Assembly: GCF_041679265.1 (NCBI RefSeq)
Contig: NZ_JBGFSM010000001.1
Coordinates: 1-64,000, forward strand
Direction: 5' to 3'
Source of the DNA: Autumnicola sp041679265
GTDB lineage: Bacteria; Bacteroidota; Bacteroidia; Flavobacteriales; Flavobacteriaceae
DNA: 64,000 bases
Shown here: one piece after another, positions 34,627-43,814 of the stretch
How positions within the stretch are numbered: the first letter of the stretch is position 1
How the letters are laid out: every line of letters begins with the position of its first letter
Made by a program: the position numbers and the translations under genes
Notes under the pieces: generated by a model
Seen by the model: only the letters and a program-made list of their open reading frames with translations
Databases searched by the model: none
Told to the model about the DNA's origin: nothing

Positions 34627-36639
34627 TTAAATTTTCTCCAGAACAATTTTCTCCTTTTCCTTTTCAACACGAAGTTTAAAGAACTCTCGCAGTGCCTTAT
34701 AATTCCTTTCTGATATCTCCTGGCGGTTAATTGAAAAACGCGAGATTGCCTGGATCAATCCGCCGGGCGCCACCACTACCTTATAGGTATAGGCTCCCAA
34801 ATTTTCCGGAAGGGCTACATTTAAAGGCTCAGGGAGCGATAGCACCTTATAGGTGTCCGGAATTTTTAAATTAAAAGTTTTAGTAGTGGAAAACGGATAT
34901 AAAAAGTCCACCGGGAAATTTCTTTCTTCAGATTTAAAAGGGCTTTCCTCCAGGCCATAAAACAATAAAGGAGAAAGATATATATTACTGCCAATTACAT
35001 CCATACCTTTACCTGTCTCAAAATTAAAAGATTCTATAACAGGCTTTTTAATATCATGCATATTCTCCACCTCAAAAGCTTTTAAATCCTCTATCGCTAA
35101 TTCCTCTGCAGCTAATTTTTTTATTTCCTCATTTGGCAACTTATCATATTTATCGCGGTACCTTAAAGCTTCATTATTTCCATACCGCCTGCTTACCGTA
35201 CCGGTGAGTTTACCATCCCCGTCTATAGTGCCTGTTACTGAAAGAAATTCATTGGCCATGGCATCTCCAAGAAGCTCTACTTCCTGTGAAGCGCCATATT
35301 TGTTTATCATTCGCCCAGTCCAGTTATATACTCTTGCAGGAAGTATATTTGGTGTGCTATATTTATCTGTACCATCCAAAAGAATATTTCTTCCAGGTTC
35401 CCTTATACCGGCAATAACATAATTAAAACCTTCCAGGGTTGGAAACATTGGAATGCCGTTGTTTTTAGAACTGACTAAAACCGGGTTGGCATCAATGCCA
35501 CTTTCTCTTAATAAAGCAACCAGAATAAGGTTAATTTCTGCCACATTTCCTACGCCCTCTTTATAGACCCTGGAAATATCCTCTTCGGTGTATTTACCGT
35601 AGTATCCGTTCCAGGTCATTTTTGATTGTACAAATTGAAGTACCTGCTCAATCCTTTCGGCCTTATCAGGATATTTTTCTTTAAGCACTTCAGCTTCCTT
35701 CTTCAGAAAACGGGTATTTTCAAGTTGTTTCCCAAAATTTTTGGATTTAAAAATGGTTTGTGCGACTTCTTCCCAGGTAGTTGCGTAATTTTTCAGATTT
35801 CCTTCGGAAAACTCTGTAGAAATTAGCTCATAAAAAACGGAGAACCTGTAATTATTAAGATTATTAACATAGGGCTCCGGTTTTAATGCCGGTATATCAT
35901 TTTTTTCATAGTAGTTAGTAACTTCAGAAAAATTAGCTTTTGCAGTGTTAGATCTTAAAGTAGTGGTTCCATACCCCCCTCGCGAATCATAAGAAAAGTT
36001 AAGGCTTCTCCTGTCTACAGTGGTTTTAGGTTCAATTTCAAAATTGCCTTTTTTAATAAGCCGGAAACCAAACATCCTGGGATATCTTATTTTGGCAAGA
36101 TAATGTGAAACAGGAATGTTTTCCTGTAAAACAAGATCATCTATCTTCAGGAATGGTGAAACCAGGCGATAACTCCATTCTATAACAGAACCCACTTTGG
36201 CCGCGGGCATTGTAAAGGCAAATTCATCCCAGTGCTCATTTATATTTTTCTCGTAAAGAACACCTTCATCCAGTTTTACTTTGTTTATTTTGCCTTCTTC
36301 AAGATTATAGGTGACCCCTTCTACTTTTTCTATTCTTTCAGCTTCAGAATCATTCTTATAGGCTTTTACTTTCCTGGTGGCATAGTCCAATCCGTCCTTG
36401 TTGAGGATCTTAATTCGCTCGGTGACCAGTGTGATAAGAAACCAGCCGTCTTCTTCGGCATAATCAAAGTAAGTTTCGCGGGTTTTATAGAGATAAACTG
36501 CCGGTGCGGTAGCATCTTTAGCATAAACTTTAGCTTCCAGATCTTCTTGAGAAACCTTGGGCATGTCTAAATCCTGAGCCCTGCTATAACTAAAAATAAA
36601 AATGCATAGAAATGCATATACGAATTTATTCAGAACCAT
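34627..36639 (-). CDS. DUF3857/transglutaminase-like exported protein, copy 3 (triad lost)
   Basis: A 670-aa paralogue with signal peptide (FVYAFLCIFIFSYSRAQ), closest to copy 1. In the transglutaminase core the catalytic Cys is Val (EGVGNVAEINLILVALLRESG) and the His position is Tyr (GFNYVIAG); Asp remains in LDGTDKY. It cannot be a cysteine protease or transglutaminase, so a binding or structural role is likely. It is the first gene of the three-gene array. There is no sign of frameshift or decay, so the loss looks tolerated or selected. Confidence 0.8.
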   Translation of the reverse strand: MVLNKFVYAFLCIFIFSYSRAQDLDMPKVSQEDLEAKVYAKDATAPAVYLYKTRETYFDYAEEDGWFLITLVTERIKILNKDGLDYATRKVKAYKNDSEAERIEKVEGVTYNLEEGKINKVKLDEGVLYEKNINEHWDEFAFTMPAAKVGSVIEWSYRLVSPFLKIDDLVLQENIPVSHYLAKIRYPRMFGFRLIKKGNFEIEPKTTVDRRSLNFSYDSRGGYGTTTLRSNTAKANFSEVTNYYEKNDIPALKPEPYVNNLNNYRFSVFYELISTEFSEGNLKNYATTWEEVAQTIFKSKNFGKQLENTRFLKKEAEVLKEKYPDKAERIEQVLQFVQSKMTWNGYYGKYTEEDISRVYKEGVGNVAEINLILVALLRESGIDANPVLVSSKNNGIPMFPTLEGFNYVIAGIREPGRNILLDGTDKYSTPNILPARVYNWTGRMINKYGASQEVELLGDAMANEFLSVTGTIDGDGKLTGTVSRRYGNNEALRYRDKYDKLPNEEIKKLAAEELAIEDLKAFEVENMHDIKKPVIESFNFETGKGMDVIGSNIYLSPLLFYGLEESPFKSEERNFPVDFLYPFSTTKTFNLKIPDTYKVLSLPEPLNVALPENLGAYTYKVVVAPGGLIQAISRFSINRQEISERNYKALREFFKLRVEKEKEKIVLEKI

Positions 36640-36816
36640 TTTAAAGGTACCGTTTTTAATGTAGGGTCAGGTTATTTACTAAGTTAAGATGGTATGGAAC
36701 CTGCAGAATTTCACATTAGGCAGCACAAAAAAAGTACTAAATTTTATTTCCTGCTGCGAAATATTATTCTTCTGTTGATTTCATAACGGTCGCAATATAT
36801 AAAAAATTAACTCTTT

Positions 36817-37269
36817 TTAACTTTTATTTTTTGAATCCATCAAAATTGTTACCGGCCCGTCATTTAAAAGGCTAACTTTCATATCGGCACCAAATTCTCC
36901 GGTCCCCACATTTTTGCCAAGCTTCTCTTCCAACACCTCAATGAATTTTTCATAATGCGGAATGGCAATTTCTGGCTTTGCGGCTTTTATATAACTGGGG
37001 CGGTTCCCTTTTTTTGTGCTGGCATGTAGGGTAAACTGGCTTACCACAATGGCATCTCCGTTAATATCCAGAAGTGAAAGGTTCATTACCTCCTCCGCAT
37101 CATTGAAAATGCGCATTTTTACAATCTTATTGCACAGCCACTCTATATCTTCTTCATTGTCTTCCTCTTCTATTCCCAGTAAAATGAGCAAACCTTTATC
37201 TATTACCGTATTTACCCGATGATTAATAGTTACAGAAGCCTCTGATACTCTTTGTAATACTACTCTCAT
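36817..37269 (-). CDS. dtd: D-aminoacyl-tRNA deacylase Dtd
   Basis: A 150-aa enzyme that removes D-amino acids (and Gly) from mischarged tRNA. The family motifs are present: MRVVLQRVSEASV at the start, GDAIVVSQFTLHASTKKGNRPSY (SQFT motif), and the GP motif in LLNDGPVTILMDS near the C-terminus. It starts within the last bases of rsgA (4-base overlap), so the pair is co-translated. Length is normal. Confidence 0.95.
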   Translation of the reverse strand: MRVVLQRVSEASVTINHRVNTVIDKGLLILLGIEEEDNEEDIEWLCNKIVKMRIFNDAEEVMNLSLLDINGDAIVVSQFTLHASTKKGNRPSYIKAAKPEIAIPHYEKFIEVLEEKLGKNVGTGEFGADMKVSLLNDGPVTILMDSKNKS

Positions 37270-38219
37270 GGTTTTGAATAATTATCTATGCGGTAATTCT
37301 CGTCTTCGCCCTCCATGATCTGCAAATAGCTTTTGTACCTGGACCAGGCGACTTCCCCTTCCTCCAGGGCTTCTTTAACTGCACATTTTGGCTCTTCCAG
37401 GTGCAGACAATTATAAAATTTACAGTCCTGCTTCAGCTCAAAAAACTCAGGAAAATAATCGCCTATTTCTTCTTTTTCCATATCTACCACCCCAAAACCT
37501 TTAATTCCGGGAGTGTCAATAATGCGGGCATCAAAGCTTAGATCGAACATTTCAGCAAAAGTGGTGGTATGCTGCCCCTGCCGGTGCTGTTCAGAAATTT
37601 CGGCAGTTTTTAAATTCAATTGTGGCTCCAGCGCATTGATTAACGTAGATTTGCCCGTTCCACTGTGCCCTGAGAACATACTGGTTTTGCCAAGCATCAT
37701 CTCCTTTACTTTCTCCACATTTTTTCCGGTTTTTGCTGAAATCCCTATACATTCATACCCGATATCCCGGTAGAGTTTGGCCAGAAATTTAATTTCCAGC
37801 GTTTCCTCTTCATCATAAGTATCTATTTTATTGAAAAGGATAACCGCTTTTATATCGTAGGCTTCGGCGGTGACCAGAAAGCGGTCTATAAAACTGGTAA
37901 AGGTTGGGGGATTATTAAGGGTGACCATCAGAAAAACCTGGTTGATATTAGAGGCGATAATGTGGGTTTGCTTGGAAAGATTCACCGACTTACGGATGAT
38001 ATAATTTTCCCTTTCTTCAATCTTTTTTATCACCCCCTGTTGCTCCTCCCCCTGCTGCTCTTCCGGATCAAAAACCACTTTATCCCCAACAGCTACCGGA
38101 TTGGTATTTTTAATACCCTTTATGCGGAACTTCCCTTTGATGCGGCAGTTATAAATTTCTCCCGTTTCCGTCTTTACCTGGTACCAGCTTCCTGTAGATT
38201 TATATACCGTTCCCTTCAT
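37266..38219 (-). CDS. rsgA: Ribosome small-subunit GTPase RsgA
   Basis: A 317-aa circularly permuted GTPase with an N-terminal OB fold (residues 1-70). The G motifs run in permuted order: G4 FNKID, G1 GHSGTGKSTLIN, G3 DTPGIKGFG. The C-terminal zinc domain has C..C..H..C (DCKFYNCLHLEEPKCAV). RsgA helps mature the 30S subunit. It overlaps dtd by four bases downstream and diverges from the 38306 gene. Confidence 0.95.
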   Translation of the reverse strand: MKGTVYKSTGSWYQVKTETGEIYNCRIKGKFRIKGIKNTNPVAVGDKVVFDPEEQQGEEQQGVIKKIEERENYIIRKSVNLSKQTHIIASNINQVFLMVTLNNPPTFTSFIDRFLVTAEAYDIKAVILFNKIDTYDEEETLEIKFLAKLYRDIGYECIGISAKTGKNVEKVKEMMLGKTSMFSGHSGTGKSTLINALEPQLNLKTAEISEQHRQGQHTTTFAEMFDLSFDARIIDTPGIKGFGVVDMEKEEIGDYFPEFFELKQDCKFYNCLHLEEPKCAVKEALEEGEVAWSRYKSYLQIMEGEDENYRIDNYSKP

Positions 38220-38305
38220 GCAGTGTTAAAATATTCTTAATTCAATTGTTGAACGAATTAGATAATCACATATATTTGACCTCATTAACTTAATCAATAA
38301 TCATC

Positions 38306-38953
38306 ATGCAAAACATTACCAAAAAATTAATCTTTCCGCTTCTCTTCATCATTTTTGTTACAGGATCCAGGGCACAAACCCATCTCTATGAAAACCCAAA
38401 CTTTGATGAAATCGCCAAAGAGCATAAATTAATTGCTATTTTGCCCTTTAGTGCAAAGGTAAGCCTACGGCCCAAACAAATGAAAGAAATTTCAGCCGAA
38501 CAATTGGCCGAAATGGAAAAAAGCGAAGGAAATGCCATCCAGAATGCCATGTATTCCTGGTTTTTAAAACGCAAAACCCGTGGTAAGCTCTTAATTGATA
38601 TTCAGGATCCAAAGCGTACAAATGCCATTCTGGCCAAAAATGAAATCACCAATATTGCTACTTTTACTCCCGAAGAACTTGCTAAAATTCTGGAAGTAGA
38701 TGCGGTTATTGGTGGAAATTTTGAAACCGATAAGCCTATGTCTGATGGTGCTTCTATCGCCCTTGGGGTACTGGTAGGGTTCTGGGGAGCTACTAATTCA
38801 GCTACAATTAATATGAGTGTAAATAATGCTGTTGATGGCGAGTTGCTCTGGAATTACAACAAACGCGTGGTAGGAAGCCTTGGCAGCAGTACCGACGGTC
38901 TAATTAATACTCTTATGCGCAAAGCTTCAAGAAGGCTGGCATACACTAAATAA
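38306..38953 (+). CDS. Exported protein of unknown function
   Basis: A 215-aa protein with a signal peptide (LIFPLLFIIFVTGSRAQ). The mature part has an alpha/beta look: KLIAILPFSAKVSLRPKQM, a segment on 'LAKILEVDAVIGGNFETDKP', and a glycine-rich hydrophobic stretch (ASIALGVLVGFWGAT). The pattern 'IAILPF ... VDAVIGG' recalls periplasmic CsgG/TolB-N-like domains that assemble at the outer membrane, but I cannot assign it firmly. It is monocistronic with a strong terminator. Confidence 0.7.
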   Translation: MQNITKKLIFPLLFIIFVTGSRAQTHLYENPNFDEIAKEHKLIAILPFSAKVSLRPKQMKEISAEQLAEMEKSEGNAIQNAMYSWFLKRKTRGKLLIDIQDPKRTNAILAKNEITNIATFTPEELAKILEVDAVIGGNFETDKPMSDGASIALGVLVGFWGATNSATINMSVNNAVDGELLWNYNKRVVGSLGSSTDGLINTLMRKASRRLAYTK

Positions 38954-38960
38954 ATTATGG

Positions 38961-38993
38961 TAAAGCCTCACCAACAACATTGGTGAGGCTTTA
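38961..38993 (+). terminator. Intrinsic terminator
   Basis: TAAAGCCTCACCAA and TTGGTGAGGCTTTA form a 14-bp stem with a 5-base loop just after the 38306 gene. Being A- and T-flanked, it may also serve the convergent DAHP-synthase gene. Confidence 0.9.
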
Positions 38994-39017
38994 TTAATAA
39001 TAACAATCATAAACCTG

Positions 39018-40100
39018 CTAAGCATTCATAATTTTCTCCTGGTGGTTTATGGATTCCTGGTGCACGGCTTTAAAAAGGCGTAAAATAAATTCTTCGCTTA
39101 ACCCGTGTTGCTCTCCTTCCAGCACCATTTTCCCTAAAATTTCATTCCATCTTTTAGTTTGAAGAACTGAAACATTCTGTGCCTTTTTCACTTTCCCAAT
39201 TTCTTCGGAAACTTTCATCCTTTTGGATAGCAATTCTATTAACTGGTTATCGGCAACATCAATCTGCGCTCTCAGGTTATTCAGCTTATTCTGAAATTCT
39301 TCACTCTCCGAAATCTCTTTTCTGATTTTTAAATCTTTCATAATCTGAACAAGTGTTGCGGGGGTGATCTGCTGTTTTGCGTCGCTCCAGGCCTCATCTG
39401 GAGTATGGTGCGTTTCCACCATTAATCCGTCATAATTTAAATCCAGCGCGGTCTGGCAGAGGTCAAAAATAATGTCGCGGCGCCCTGCGATGTGTGAAGG
39501 ATCAAGGATTAGCGGAAGATCAGGAAATTTATTCTGAAGCTCAATAGCGATCTGCCATTCCGGATTGTTACGGTATTTGGTTTTTTCATAAGCCGAAAAA
39601 CCGCGGTGAATCACACCAAGATTTTTAATATCTGCGGTATAAAAACGCTCTACAGCACCCAGCCAAAGGGAAAGGTCCGGATTTACCGGATTTTTGATCA
39701 GTACCACTTTATCGGTGCCTTTAAGCGCATCGGCAATTTCCTGGACAATAAAAGGAGAAACCGTGGTGCGTGCTCCAATCCAGAGAATATCCACATCATT
39801 TTCCAGCGCCAGGTCTACATGCGCGGTATTGGCAACTTCAGTGGTGGTTAGCATTCCGGTTTCTTCCTTGGCTTTTTTCAGCCATTTTAAACCAAGTGCG
39901 CCAACACCTTCAAAATTTCCCGGCCTCGTTCTTGGCTTCCAGATTCCCGCCCTCAATACCGTAGCATCGGTATCTTTAAGCTGATGCGCGATTTTTAAAA
40001 CCTGGTCTTCGGTTTCGGCGCTGCAGGGGCCGGCGATCACAAGGGGATGTTCCAACCCAAAATTGTCCAGCCAGTTTCTAAGTTCTTTCCTGTTTTCCAT
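39018..40100 (-). CDS. DAHP synthase fused to chorismate mutase
   Basis: A 360-aa bifunctional protein. Residues 1-260 are a type I (AroH/KDSA-like) 3-deoxy-7-phosphoheptulonate synthase: PLVIAGPCSAETEDQ, LRAGIWKPRTRPG, VLIKNPVNPDLSLW, LILDPSHIAGRRD and GLMVETHHTPD. Residues 270-355 are an AroQ chorismate mutase helix bundle (LNNLRAQIDVADNQLIELLSKRMKVSEEIGKVK). It therefore catalyses both the first step of the aromatic pathway and chorismate to prephenate. It is the last gene of the Phe/Tyr operon, downstream of tyrA. Confidence 0.92.
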   Translation of the reverse strand: MENRKELRNWLDNFGLEHPLVIAGPCSAETEDQVLKIAHQLKDTDATVLRAGIWKPRTRPGNFEGVGALGLKWLKKAKEETGMLTTTEVANTAHVDLALENDVDILWIGARTTVSPFIVQEIADALKGTDKVVLIKNPVNPDLSLWLGAVERFYTADIKNLGVIHRGFSAYEKTKYRNNPEWQIAIELQNKFPDLPLILDPSHIAGRRDIIFDLCQTALDLNYDGLMVETHHTPDEAWSDAKQQITPATLVQIMKDLKIRKEISESEEFQNKLNNLRAQIDVADNQLIELLSKRMKVSEEIGKVKKAQNVSVLQTKRWNEILGKMVLEGEQHGLSEEFILRLFKAVHQESINHQEKIMNA

Positions 40101-40120
40101 TTCAATTAATTTAAGTAGTA

Positions 40121-40969
40121 TTAGTTAATTCCGTTTAAAATTGATTTTATATGGTTTGTTCTTTCCATTTCTTTATAAACCTCTTCAAAATTGTCCTTTT
40201 CAATAAGGTTCTTAAACTCGGTAAGATTTTGAATATATTCATTTAAAGTCTCCAAAACATTCTCTTTATTTTGCTGAAAAATGGGCGACCACATGGCCGG
40301 AGAACTTTTCGCCAGCCTTACCGTTGAAGCAAATCCACTGCCGGCCAGGTCAAAAATATCCCTTTCATTTTTCTCTTTTTCCAGCACCGTTTTCCCCAGC
40401 ATAAAGGAGCTGATGTGCGATAAGTGCGAAACATAAGCGATGTGGCGGTCGTGGGATTCAGGATCCATATACCTGATGCGCATGCCCAGTTTGCTGAAGA
40501 TTTCCATCGCTTTTTCCTGAAGTTTAAAGGCGGTTTTTTCCACTTCGCAAATAATATTGGTTTTCCCGCGGAAAAGATTTGGAATAGCCGCCTCGGGGCC
40601 GGAATATTCGGTACCTGAAATAGGATGCGCCGCCAGAAAATTTCTCCTTTTTGGATGAGCTGAAACCGCCGCGCATAATTTCGATTTTGTAGAACCGGCA
40701 TCAATCACCAGTGTATTTTCCCCAATTTTATCCAGCACTTGTTTGGTGACCTCAATACTGGCATCTACCGGCACGGCCACAAAAACCACCTCGGCATTTT
40801 GTAGATCGGCCATCAGCGCCGGTTTGTCAATAAGCTTTAATTCTTTGGCTTTTTTAAGATGAGCCTCACTGGCATCTATCCCAAAAATTTCAGCGTCAGG
40901 AAAATTGGCTTTTACATCCAGTGCAAAAGAACCGCCTATCAATCCTATTCCTATAACATAAACTTTCAT
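40121..40969 (-). CDS. tyrA: Prephenate dehydrogenase TyrA
   Basis: A 282-aa NAD(P)-dependent enzyme of tyrosine synthesis. The N-terminal Rossmann motif is MKVYVIGIGLIGGSFALDV. LVIDAGSTKSKLC, AAHPISGTEYSGPEAA and the catalytic-region SHDRHIAYVSHLSHISSF are the prephenate-dehydrogenase signatures. It converts prephenate to 4-hydroxyphenylpyruvate. It lies between the aminotransferase and DAHP-synthase genes in the operon. No ACT domain is present. Confidence 0.93.
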   Translation of the reverse strand: MKVYVIGIGLIGGSFALDVKANFPDAEIFGIDASEAHLKKAKELKLIDKPALMADLQNAEVVFVAVPVDASIEVTKQVLDKIGENTLVIDAGSTKSKLCAAVSAHPKRRNFLAAHPISGTEYSGPEAAIPNLFRGKTNIICEVEKTAFKLQEKAMEIFSKLGMRIRYMDPESHDRHIAYVSHLSHISSFMLGKTVLEKEKNERDIFDLAGSGFASTVRLAKSSPAMWSPIFQQNKENVLETLNEYIQNLTEFKNLIEKDNFEEVYKEMERTNHIKSILNGIN

Positions 40970-41058
40970 CTATTAATATTTCAAATTTCAGCTGAACAAG
41001 CGAACTAAGGTTTAATCTTTCCCTGTGTGGCCATTTTTGTGTCCGGCATCATGCTGGT

Positions 41059-42207
41059 TCATTTTTTCACCCGTTTTATGGCTGCGTCTATATTTTCTTC
41101 AGCGGTACATAACGAAAACCTGATGTAACCTTCTCCCTGGCTCCCAAAAATAAATCCCGGCGCGGTAAAAATATCATGCTTGTGCAACAGCTCGTCTACA
41201 AACCCTTCTGAAGTTTTTCCTTGCGGCACTTTTGCCCAAACAAACATTCCCTGCTGGCCTTTTTCTGGCACACACTCTATAGCCGCGGCAAGTTCCAAAA
41301 CTTTATTTTTACGGCTTTTGTAGATCTCGTTTTGATCTTTAAACCATTTTTTATCCATCTTTAAAGCCTCGGCTGCGCCGGCCTGCAAAGGAAAAAACAT
41401 CCCGCTGTCCATATTGGTCTTCACCTTCAGGATGGTATTGATGTTTTTCTCGCTTCCGCACACCATTCCAATCCGCCAGCCGGCCATATTAAAACTTTTG
41501 CTGAGGGAATTGAGTTCCAGCACCACTTCTTTGGCTCCTTCAGTTTTTAAAATACTCTGCGGATCATCATTCAGAATAAAACTATAGGGATTGTCATTAA
41601 CGATTAAAATCTCATGTTTTTTGGCAAAAGAGATCAGTTCCCCAAAAAATTCCTGGTTCGCCGAAGCACCCGTAGGCATATGCGGATAATTTACCCACAT
41701 CAGCTTCACCTTGCTCAAATCTTTTTCTGCCAGATCTTTCAAATTTGGGAGCCAGCCGCCTTCGGCATTCAAGTCATAATAAATCGCTTCGGCTTCCACT
41801 AAATTAGTAACCGAAGAATACGTGGGATAACCGGGGTTGGGAATTAAAACCTGGTCTCCTGCGTTTAAAAAAGCCATGGAGATATGAGTAATCCCCTCCT
41901 TACTTCCCATTAAAGGCAAAATTTCAGTTTCGGCATTTAAGGAAACGGAATAATGGTTCTTGTAGAAATCACGAATGGCATTCCTGAATTCGGCAGTCCC
42001 CTTATAAGGCTGGTATTGATGTGCTCCGGGATTGGCCAGGGCTTCATTTAGTTTGGAGATCACCTGCTGTGGCGGGGCCAGGTCTGGGCTACCAATCCCC
42101 AGATTGATGATGGGTTTTCCCGCTGCCTCCAGCGCCCGTACTTCCCGTAATTTGCTGGAAAAATAATATTCCTGCACGTTGTTTAATCTTCTTGCCTGTG
42201 GTACCAT
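41059..42207 (-). CDS. PLP aminotransferase of the Phe/Tyr operon
   Basis: A 382-aa class I/II aminotransferase. PLP-binding features include NLGIGSPDLAPP, LMGSKEGITH, NPGYPTY, VNYPHMPTGA, VNDNPYS and the Schiff-base Lys in LNSLSKSFNMAGWRIG. It overlaps the pheA stop by one base and is followed by tyrA. It probably transaminates prephenate, phenylpyruvate or 4-hydroxyphenylpyruvate; the operon points to an aromatic substrate, while the sequence alone cannot exclude other acceptors. Confidence 0.85.
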   Translation of the reverse strand: MVPQARRLNNVQEYYFSSKLREVRALEAAGKPIINLGIGSPDLAPPQQVISKLNEALANPGAHQYQPYKGTAEFRNAIRDFYKNHYSVSLNAETEILPLMGSKEGITHISMAFLNAGDQVLIPNPGYPTYSSVTNLVEAEAIYYDLNAEGGWLPNLKDLAEKDLSKVKLMWVNYPHMPTGASANQEFFGELISFAKKHEILIVNDNPYSFILNDDPQSILKTEGAKEVVLELNSLSKSFNMAGWRIGMVCGSEKNINTILKVKTNMDSGMFFPLQAGAAEALKMDKKWFKDQNEIYKSRKNKVLELAAAIECVPEKGQQGMFVWAKVPQGKTSEGFVDELLHKHDIFTAPGFIFGSQGEGYIRFSLCTAEENIDAAIKRVKK

Positions 42208-43031
42208 TACAAACTGTTTTTATAAGTCCCGAAAATTGTTAGCTGTTCCGTCATCACTTTAAGGATTTCCATCGCTTTTTCAAATTCTTCATATTCTTCA
42301 AAAATCACATCAATAAAAAATGAATATTTCCAGGGGGTTTCTATTATCGGCATACTCTGGATTTTCGTCATATCCAGGTTAAAATCCCTGATAATATTAA
42401 GAACCGAAACCAGGCTGCCGCGCTTGCTTTCCAATTCAAATTTTAGAGACGCCTTGTCTATTTTTTCGCCATTCGGCTCCTTCTTTTTCATACTTAAAAT
42501 AAGGAACCTGGTAGCATTGCTTTTCTTGGTGTGGATGCTCTCAGCCAGGGTTTCCAGTTCAAAAATATCGGCAGCCACTTTGCTGGCCACAGCGCCAACA
42601 TGTTTTAACTGCTGTTCATGAATTCGCTTTGCCACTTCCGCAGTATCGGCATCCTCTATAAGCTTTATATGTGGATACTTTTTAAAGAATTCCTTGCACT
42701 GCAACAAAGCCATGGGATGTGAAAATACTTTCTTGATCTTCTCGATGCGCTGCCCGGGCAGCGCCATCAGGTTCATATCAATAGGAATATAATGTTCACC
42801 GATCACCTTCACTTTATTTTCATCTATCATGGCGTAATTTGGCAAAATAGAACCCGCAATAGAATTTTCTATAGCCATCACCGCTTCATCTGCTTCACCC
42901 GAGACCAGCGCTGCTACAAGCTCTCTAAAAGACATGCATTCCAGCACTTTTACATTTTCATGGTAATATTCCTGTGCTACCAAATGATGAAAGGAACCCT
43001 GAATTCCCTGAATCGCTATTTTTTTATCCAT
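42207..43031 (-). CDS. pheA: Prephenate dehydratase PheA
   Basis: A 274-aa enzyme converting prephenate to phenylpyruvate. The catalytic domain spans residues 1-180 (IAIQGIQGSFHH near the start, AVMAIENSIAGSI, NATRFLIL), and an ACT regulatory domain spans about 195-270 (KRGSLVSVLNIIRDFNLDMTKIQSMPI), which normally binds Phe. It is the first structural gene of the operon. Fourteen bases upstream ends a terminator that, with a Phe/Tyr-rich leader ORF, forms an attenuator. Confidence 0.94.
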   Translation of the reverse strand: MDKKIAIQGIQGSFHHLVAQEYYHENVKVLECMSFRELVAALVSGEADEAVMAIENSIAGSILPNYAMIDENKVKVIGEHYIPIDMNLMALPGQRIEKIKKVFSHPMALLQCKEFFKKYPHIKLIEDADTAEVAKRIHEQQLKHVGAVASKVAADIFELETLAESIHTKKSNATRFLILSMKKKEPNGEKIDKASLKFELESKRGSLVSVLNIIRDFNLDMTKIQSMPIIETPWKYSFFIDVIFEEYEEFEKAMEILKVMTEQLTIFGTYKNSL

Positions 43032-43044
43032 TTAAAACTGCTCT

Positions 43045-43079
43045 AAAAAAAAAGTCCCGATTTTAGATCGAGACTTTTA
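43045..43079 (-). terminator. Attenuator terminator of the pheA operon
   Basis: On the minus strand AAAAGTCTCGAT-CTAAA-ATCGGGACTTTT is a 12-bp stem (one G-T pair) followed by further T bases, ending 14 bases before the pheA ATG. The upstream segment AGATCGGGA at 43114-43122, inside the leader ORF, is complementary to the 5' arm TCTCGATCT. It can therefore form a competing antiterminator. Confidence 0.85.
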
Positions 43080-43099
43080 TATAATTTCAGCGTATTTAA

Positions 43100-43177
43100 T
43101 TACATAGCACTCCCGATCTTATCTCTGGTATAGAAATAAAAATAATAGAATGCGTTCCAGGTAATCAAATTGCTCAT
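43100..43177 (-). CDS. pheL: Phe/Tyr leader peptide of the pheA operon
   Basis: The ORF from ATG 43177 to TAA 43100 encodes 25 residues containing AFYYFYFYT: seven consecutive Phe/Tyr codons at positions 10-16. About 25 bases later comes the pheA terminator. If charged tRNA-Phe or tRNA-Tyr is scarce, a ribosome stalled at these codons leaves AGATCGGGA free to pair with TCTCGATCT and blocks the terminator. If translation reaches the stop, the terminator forms. This is the classic attenuation logic. Codon content, order and complementarity are directly visible; the mechanism is inferred from known phe/trp leaders. Confidence 0.88.
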   Translation of the reverse strand: MSNLITWNAFYYFYFYTRDKIGSAM

Positions 43178-43496
43178 TGTTTCATTGTTACAGGGCTAAA
43201 ATAATATTAATTTCAGAATAATAGCTGCTTTTAAAGTGTTTTTTACGCTTTTTACTGAATCCTTTTCAGGACTCGCTTTTTGTAAAAAAAATCCTAAAAT
43301 TAAGCTTTTTCATCCTCCTTTTATTCCGAATAATTTAAAGCCATTACTCAGAATTAGTATCCCATTCGGGTACGGTTAAGGAAAAGATGGCGGAGGACAT
43401 AGATTTCTCAGCCAACTTATTTCAAATTGAATTCTTAAATAACAATTTTTACACTTACCGGCTATTTACCTTGAAATGTTGTGGGTAAATTAACTG
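43178..43496. other. Intergenic region upstream of the pheA leader
   Basis: This 319-bp stretch has no credible ORF. It must contain the promoter of the Phe/Tyr operon, since the leader ORF begins at 43177, but no convincing consensus pair is seen. The part nearest the toxin remnant (43380-43490) shows no repeat or hairpin of note. Confidence 0.4.
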
Positions 43497-43814
43497 TTAT
43501 CTGGATCTTTTAATTTTATTTGGTTCTTGTCGTGTAGCAAAAACATCGGCGACTTTTATAAATCTATCTTTTTCGTCTACCGAATAAATTATTTTGTAGT
43601 GTTTAAAAACCAGATATCTATACGAAATTTGTCTTTCTTTGAGAAGTTTTTCTTTCTACCCAATAAATGGATCTTTTTCTAACCTTAAAGATTCTGTTAG
43701 TAAACCATGAACTATTTCTATCGTGATCCTTTCATTAGCTGTGTTGAGATAGTATTCAAAAATTTCATCAAGTCGATTTTCTGCAAATTCTGACCAAATT
43801 ACTTCAAAATCCAT
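43497..43814 (-). pseudogene. ParE/RelE-type toxin with an internal stop
   Basis: Minus-strand translation from ATG 43814 to TAA 43497 (106 codons) reads FEVIWSEFAENRLDEIFEYY near the start and YLVFKHYKIIYSVDEKDRF and VADVFATRQEPNK near the end, the typical ParE/RelE fold order. Codon 53 is TAG (43656-43658) where a Gln codon (CAG) would fit (DPFIG*KEKLL). The ATG overlaps the antitoxin stop as TAATG. Unless the TAG is suppressed or a sequencing error, the toxin is inactive. Confidence 0.85.
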
